Assembly: GCF_000003605.2 (NCBI RefSeq)
Contig: NW_003109600.1
Coordinates: 13,872-39,310, forward strand
Source of the DNA: Saccoglossus kowalevskii
Lineage: Eukaryota; Hemichordata; Enteropneusta; Harrimaniidae
DNA length: 25,439 bases
Direction of reading: 5' to 3'
A model generated the notes under the pieces. That model did no database searches, was not told where the DNA came from, and saw only the letters and a program-made list of their open reading frames with translations. Each line of letters starts with the position of its first letter. The first letter of the stretch is position 1. Shown here piece after piece: positions 20,647 through 25,439 of this stretch. The position numbers and the translations under genes were made by a program.

Positions 20647-20910
20647 ACCTGGTTACGTCTCCGTATATTGAGACGCACTATAATAAGAACGACCTTTAAA
20701 TATCTGGCTACGTCCCCGTATATTGAGACGCCCTATAATAAGAACGACCTTTAAATATCTGGCTACCTCCCTCGTATGTGAGACGTACTATAATAAGAAC
20801 GACCTTTAAATTTCTGGCTACGTCCCCGTATATTGAGACGTACTATAATGAGAACGTCCTTTACTACAAATCTCTGGCTACGTCTTCGTATGTGAGACGT
20901 ACAAGAACGA
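20647..20910. repeat. 55-bp tandem repeat carrying a conserved hairpin
   Basis: GGTTACGTC or GGCTACGTC starts recur at 20651, 20706, 20761, 20816 and 20876 (55, 55, 55 and 60 bp). Each unit contains a short inverted repeat: CGTCTC...GAGACG in the first, TACGTC...GACGTA in later ones, with a 7-12 nt loop centred on CCGTATATTG or TCGTATGTG. A spacer ACTATAATAAGAACGACCTTTAAAT follows. The array is about 800 bp upstream of the TATA box of homeobox gene 2. Confidence 0.93.
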
Positions 20911-21711
20911 CAACTATTAAAAATGCATTAATTATTCACTAGGTTTTAATTTCTCTGTTTTTGACGATAAGTAAAACCCGCTAAATTAAACCCACGTGAA
21001 CATGTAAAACAACAATAGAACTCATTGTTTTCCTGCCAAGTGTGTTAATTTACAGAGCAGTGAATATGTTCAAAACATGAAAATAGTGAATGCCAGTGAA
21101 AATAAATGGTTTTACAGTATCATGGCATGCTGTAAAGCATCGACAACTTCCATTTGATTTGTGACAATTTGTTGAATAAAAATAAATTGTGGCTGTCAGT
21201 ATAATTATGAACCGATTAAAATGAATTACGAGTTACCTCGTTGTCGTGTTAATCATATATCAAGGGTTACACCAAACTACATAGTTTAGTGTGGAGGTAA
21301 AAATATGTGTTAAATTTATGTTATAGTTGATATAAAACAATCGTGAATGGCCATCGAAACAAAATTCTTAATTTGATTTACAAAAACAACAGTGAAACAA
21401 AGGCCAGCATTATTAAGCCAGTGTTATGTAAATTCAAAACAAGTATGACGATAGTCAGAATCAAATCTATTTTACATCGAACACCACTTTTAATATGTGA
21501 ACTTTTTATATTATGAGTTTTCTAATGTTGAATTTCAATTATGTTATTAGTCGTGTTCAGACATAGTGCCTATCGCCAGACCAGTCTTGTATATGTCACA
21601 ATAAGACACGTTGTCAACTAACGAGGTTGCTAGAAATCCTGTGCACGTCCAACAAGAGTTGACACGTGATAACACCAAGCTGTTGACATATCTCTAAGTG
21701 TTAACGTCTGT
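20911..21711. other. 5' flank of homeobox gene 2
   Basis: AT-rich, with no coding frame that I trust. A CACGTG E-box occurs at 21663-21668, about 45 bp upstream of the TATA box. Confidence 0.4.
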
Positions 21712-21742
21712 TATAAAAGCATTGGAAAAGACGCCTTCAATT
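21712..21742 (+). promoter_or_regulatory. TATA box and initiator of homeobox gene 2
   Basis: TATAAAAG at 21712-21719 is a consensus TATA box. An initiator-like TCAATT at 21737-21742 puts +1 at the A at 21739, 27 nt from the first T. No ATG occurs between there and 21850, giving a 5' UTR of about 111 nt. Confidence 0.65.
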
Positions 21743-21849
21743 GTAAACGTAACGCAGTCAAAGCTGTTCACACCTGTAGACTATAAATTTCGGCTTGGGC
21801 ATATCTACCATCGATACATTATCGCTGCGTATTCGAGATTCACTATATC

Positions 21850-22959
21850 ATGGTTCAACATACAGCAACACCAACCGCCATGCATATTGGGGTTGGCGGT
21901 AGCAGACCAGATACGAATGACTACGAGATTGCCATGATATTGGCGAGGAACATGGCACAACAAACTTCAAATGACCCATCTCCTATAGCTACATCTACGC
22001 CCGGTAAGCACGCAATTATTGTTAGCGTCGAAATTTGTTGCTTGTTTCACAGTTCGGTTGCATGGATTGCGTATGACGGTTGTTTAAGAGCATTGAAATA
22101 TTGGTTGAAGATAAGCATTTATAAGGTTTCCGTTTTTTTGCTCCAATATAGAATCACCTGATAGCGGTTGCGATGGTAACAACGAACACGGACCAAAACG
22201 CAAGAGAGCTCGCACTGCCTTCAGTAACGAACAGGTTTATAAATTAGAGAAGAGATTCCGAGCACAGAAATATTTATCCGCCACTGAAAGGGAGGATGTT
22301 TCTCGTTCTATTGGACTATCTGACACACAGGTAAGACTGTTAGCCAATGTGTAAATGCATGAATTCACTTCAGACAAGTCGGGGTCTCTATAATTGGTCG
22401 TCTTTGGGATTATCTTGCAGACAATAGCATCTCTAAATTCAAGGCTACTGTACACGTAATTTCAGGCTACGTATCATATTTTTGTCACTTCTGACTGTGG
22501 TGGCGCTATTACCTGTCGCAAATGTATTTTTTTAATACTAATTGAATTGTATCACATTGACAGGTAAAAACATGGTTTCAAAACCGCCGCATGAAGTGGA
22601 AGCGTGAACGAAAAGACGACGTCCCCGATATGTCGATGTCACACGCTGGAATGTACGCGCACACCACTCACAATTATATGCAATCCTATCCGATCAATGG
22701 AGCATATCCGTCACATCCTTGCATGTCGAGCACCGCCTCATCCATCGGGTCCGTTCCCCAGCAACCACAACCGATGACCACCATGTCGCTTGCCAGTACT
22801 CCGATGATGCCATCGTCGTATTCAGTACCGTCTCCGTCGACAGCGACATGTCCCACTACCTACTACCCGACATATCATAGAATGACGACGACGACCTCTC
22901 ATTCTGCCATCGGGCATTACAACTACAACATGCCATCTGCGCACCGCGCCATGTACTAA
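21850..22959 (+). CDS. Homeobox transcription factor 2 (NKL, Vent/Barx/Bsx-like), 3 exons, 242 aa
   Basis: Tandem paralogue of the gene at 13397. Exons are 21850-22003, 22152-22330 and 22564-22959; introns of 148 and 233 bp begin GTAAGC and GTAAGA and end in AG, in the same phases (1 and 0) as gene 1. ATG at 21850 is the first after the TATA/initiator. An Eh1-like YEIAMIL at residues 25-31 suggests Groucho/TLE-dependent repression. The homeodomain is at 68-127 (T114, Q117, N118, M121 = positions 47, 50, 51, 54), 46/60 identical to gene 1; differences cluster at positions 32-36 in helix 2. The tail has YPSHP (159-163), PQQPQPMTT (176-184), GHYN (228-231) and a terminal MY. The N-terminal linker is 41 residues shorter than in gene 1 up to the exon 1 junction. 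No AATAAA is visible in the next 600 nt. Confidence 0.93.
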
Positions 22960-23640
22960 GCTGAAAAATAACCCAACACATAATACTAGTAGTGCAATAC
23001 TTTTGTTGTGAGATACATTGAGTTATTATTATTTATTTACATTTTTGTTTTGTTACAATTAATAACGTCGTATATTGAAATACAAGTTATATTTTTTGAA
23101 CAAACGTGCGTATTGGTATACATGTATGAGAATTATTCTTCCCATATTTTAAAGCCGCCACTCTCCGTCCTGCCCCGAACTTCGGTTCTATGTAAGACAA
23201 CTATTTCAAAAATTCTATTTCTTGTCTTTACTTGCTGGGCCAATACACTGCGTATATATAAGTCTATATGAACTGAACCAAGGATTTAATCAATATGAAA
23301 CACTCAACACACGTGCGTATTAGAGAATGTTATTGTTTCAAAGTTGTTGTTAGCTTCGCTAAGGCCGGCATATTGCCATACCGTAAAGAGAATTTATGAA
23401 ACTCCAAACGTTCAAGACCCTGTAAAAATCAACGCCGAAAATGTTTCCTTGCACACATCGATTTTTCATCAAAATACACCAACTCGAATTCATACACGTA
23501 TTCAAGAAATGTGTATATGTTTTCAAAGACAGGAAAGACAGTTTATATTTCAAATCCAATTCATTACACAATTAAAACAATTGTTGTTTCTGTACAGAAT
23601 CTGCACTAATTCAAAACTGCCAAATAGAATGACAGGTAGT
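22960..23640. other. 3' flank of homeobox gene 2
   Basis: No canonical AATAAA was found by eye; an ATTAAA occurs near 23571. The open frames at 23008-23271 and 23344-23661 are AT-rich and carry no recognised domain, though the end of the second (from about 23640) runs into the reverse transcriptase fragment. Confidence 0.45.
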
Positions 23641-23925
23641 ACTTTCTGGTCTGGTCGGTAAATCTTAGCAGCATATATAAGAGTACTACCCCTTTCATGG
23701 TGAAGAGCGTTTATTGCTGAAATTCGAAAAAGGTGACATTTCTCTAATTAAGAATTGGCGATTCATTAGCTTACTACGTAGCGACTACAACATTTTCGCA
23801 AAAAACACTTTCATGAAGGATACAGTAACTCCATGGAAATACCGTCAATCAAGACCAAACAGTAGTATCGCGGGAAGACAGATCTCGGATCTCGAATTTA
23901 ACGAGACTTTATCAACTTTATAAAT
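23641..23925 (+). mobile_element. Reverse transcriptase fragment of an L1/Tx1-like LINE, decayed
   Basis: A first frame (about 23644-23700) reads FWSG... and LPLSW, then shifts. The frame at 23714-23923 has FEKGD, IKNWRFISLL and DYNIFAK, then an AGRQISD motif. This order (LPLSWRRA, KKGD, NWRPISLL, DYKI, GR-I-D) is that of the palm-domain start in L1/Tx1-type non-LTR reverse transcriptases. Decay signs are a stop inside the first segment, a frameshift near 23705, loss of the invariant Pro in NWRPIS (here Phe), and a shortened spacing before AGRQISD. Neither the catalytic YADD box nor the rest of the element is present. Confidence 0.8.
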
Positions 23926-24179
23926 CAACAGAACATACCATTACAATCTGATTAAAATCCGATGTAGGTATGAGGCTCCAATTTTTTATTTTTTTTTTAA
24001 TATTTTTTTTTTATATATATATAACCCTTTATATTATATTTATTTGTATTTTAGTTTGAATACTAGTATGTCGATTTTTTTGGTTTTTCTTGCCGTTAAT
24101 CAGTTCTTAGAAAATTGTGTCCCACTCTCCTCTAACTACATCTGACTCAATGCCTATACAAATCTCGTACAAATCTCGC
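23926..24179. other. AT-rich spacer
   Basis: T-rich and TA-rich simple sequence (about 23978-24025) with no gene. Confidence 0.5.
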
Positions 24180-24335
24180 ACAGGGACCAACCAATCAGAT
24201 CACGGGTTACAAACGCGCCTGAGCATGACTCAAAACATGGCGGCGTACTGCTGCTACTTTTGCGTGAGCTGGACCTCATACAACTTATTAACAACGCAGT
24301 TCTTTCGATGATGGATCGTTGTCTAAAATAACAAG
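24180..24335 (+). promoter_or_regulatory. Possible promoter and first exon
   Basis: A GC-richer patch carries ACCAATCAG (CCAAT box, 24188-24196), then AAAACATGGCGGCG at about 24233, which resembles a YY1-type initiator as well as a good start context. It ends at a strong donor, GTAAGT, at 24336. The frame from the ATG at 24238 (MAAYCC...) closes after 24 codons, before the donor, so any exon here would be noncoding or hold only a small upstream ORF. No downstream exon is seen in the window. Confidence 0.22.
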
Positions 24336-24603
24336 TAAGTAGCATTCATTAACTCTTTTGGCCTTGATTGTATTTTATTTCTGTTTGGTGGCAGATGAAT
24401 TACATGTAATGTTGTTTTTTGCCTCTGTATCGGCGTCGGTGATCCGGTATCAACTCTACAAGTCGTTTTATCCCAATCAAAATCTTTACTTGAAAATTCA
24501 TTTTAGTCGATCGTTTCTAAACTAACAATTCACGAAAAATGGATGTTTTTTCTACTGCTCCTGATTGACAGATTGTTCACCGTCAATACGCATGTTTACG
24601 ATC

Positions 24604-24617
24604 GGGGGGGGGGGGGG
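24604..24617 (+). repeat. Poly-G run (14 G)
   Basis: A homopolymer of 14 guanines stands alone in AT-rich sequence. It is length-unstable and may also be mis-sized by sequencing. Confidence 0.9.
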
Positions 24618-25439
24618 CAACGCTCGCTCAATTCACCATGTTCCATGTTTGTTTTTTTTCAGGAAGAACGTGACACCCCAAAAACAATTACCCCCCAGGG
24701 CAAATGAATGTGTTCATTGTGGTTTGTGATTCAGTTTTAGAAACCAACTACTTATTCGCGTGTCGATAATATATATTTATATAATTTACATAATATTTAT
24801 GTTAATCACCTGTATTTATTGATGTGCATTGCCTAACAGCACAGTATCTCAGCTGAGAGGCTGCAAGCTCAGTGTACTTTTTTCGCTAACTGTTGTAATG
24901 CAAATTTCATACAACTTACGTTATGAGATTAATGCAGCACATGGATTAATTTAACATGTTAATTAGTATTTTCTTAGACATGATGCTGTACTATAATTTT
25001 TTTTCTACCAGTTTTTTTGTTTTGTTGTAATTATTGTCTATGTCTGATCAGAATTGATTCCATCTATTTTTTAGTCAGTGTTTTTGATGCAAAATGTCTT
25101 AGTTTATATCTTTGGTCACACAAAGAAAAATCCACCAGGTATCTTTAGTATCCATCAATTTGTTATTTAACTAAGATTCTCAACAGGCATTTTGAATAGT
25201 TGTGCTATTTTGATAAACAGTACCATCACAATTAACTCAATAGTAGGTAGCCAATCCCTGTTGAATTCTAAAACTGTGATGAATAGGCCAAATACTTTTG
25301 TTATTTTTATAAGAGTATTTTCAGTAAATTAGTGATTGACAATCATATTTTCTTTGAGATAAATATTTATTGATACTTAAATAAACCTTGTTCTGCCAAT
25401 TGTTTTTTTTAAGCAGATGAACATGTTATGCTTAAAAAA
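24618..25439. other. AT-rich right end, no gene seen
   Basis: No coding frame, RNA gene or organised repeat is recognisable up to the window end. Confidence 0.5.

Overview
This window looks like AT-rich nuclear DNA of an invertebrate animal. The evidence is spliced genes with GT-AG introns, metazoan homeobox genes of the NK-like (ANTP-class) type, fragments of two animal non-LTR retrotransposons, a MITE, and several tandem minisatellites. Nothing bacterial is visible: no operons, Shine-Dalgarno sites, or rRNA or tRNA genes. I cannot name the species; an unplaced marine invertebrate, possibly a deuterostome or a lophotrochozoan, would fit.

The only two convincing protein-coding genes are a tandem, same-strand pair of homeobox genes at 13397-14521 and 21850-22959 (+). 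Each has three exons. Intron 1 is in phase 1, just upstream of the homeodomain. Intron 2 is in phase 0 between homeodomain positions 44 and 45. The homeodomains match at 46 of 60 positions. Both proteins start MVQ, carry an Eh1-like repressor motif at residues 25-31, share YPSHP and PQQPxPMTT motifs in the tail, and end in MY. Each has a TATA element followed 27-30 nt later by an initiator-like site. The family looks closest to Vent/Barx/Bsx-type NKL genes, so they are probably DNA-binding developmental repressors. I do not assign an exact orthologue.

Layout. 1-1549: a 28-bp minisatellite with a 560-bp higher-order period. 1550-3090: a GC-richer island with weak coding candidates, including a 20-codon ORF resembling the N-terminal motif of the homeobox proteins and a possible 124-nt exon. 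3090-3831: a decayed LINE 3' end on the minus strand. 5091-5350: a dispersed repeat. 5535-6620: a 92-bp satellite. 7329-12702: three copies of a rearranged 1.6-1.9 kb repeat. The first copy contains a 505-bp insertion with a 5-bp target duplication, three heat-shock-element-like sites and a minus-strand TATA, so it is a solo-LTR candidate. 13314-14661: homeobox gene 1. 14780-14951: a 156-bp hAT-like MITE with 8-bp target duplications. 15843-16640: dispersed repeat and a CpG-rich promoter-like stretch. 17123-17315: a 31-bp minisatellite. 20647-20910: a 55-bp hairpin-bearing tandem repeat. 21712-22959: homeobox gene 2. 23641-23925: an L1/Tx1-like reverse transcriptase fragment. 24180-24335: a possible promoter and noncoding first exon. 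The rest has no recognisable gene.

Overall, this is a young tandem duplication of a homeobox gene inside a repeat-rich intergenic landscape. All calls were made by eye, without database searches.
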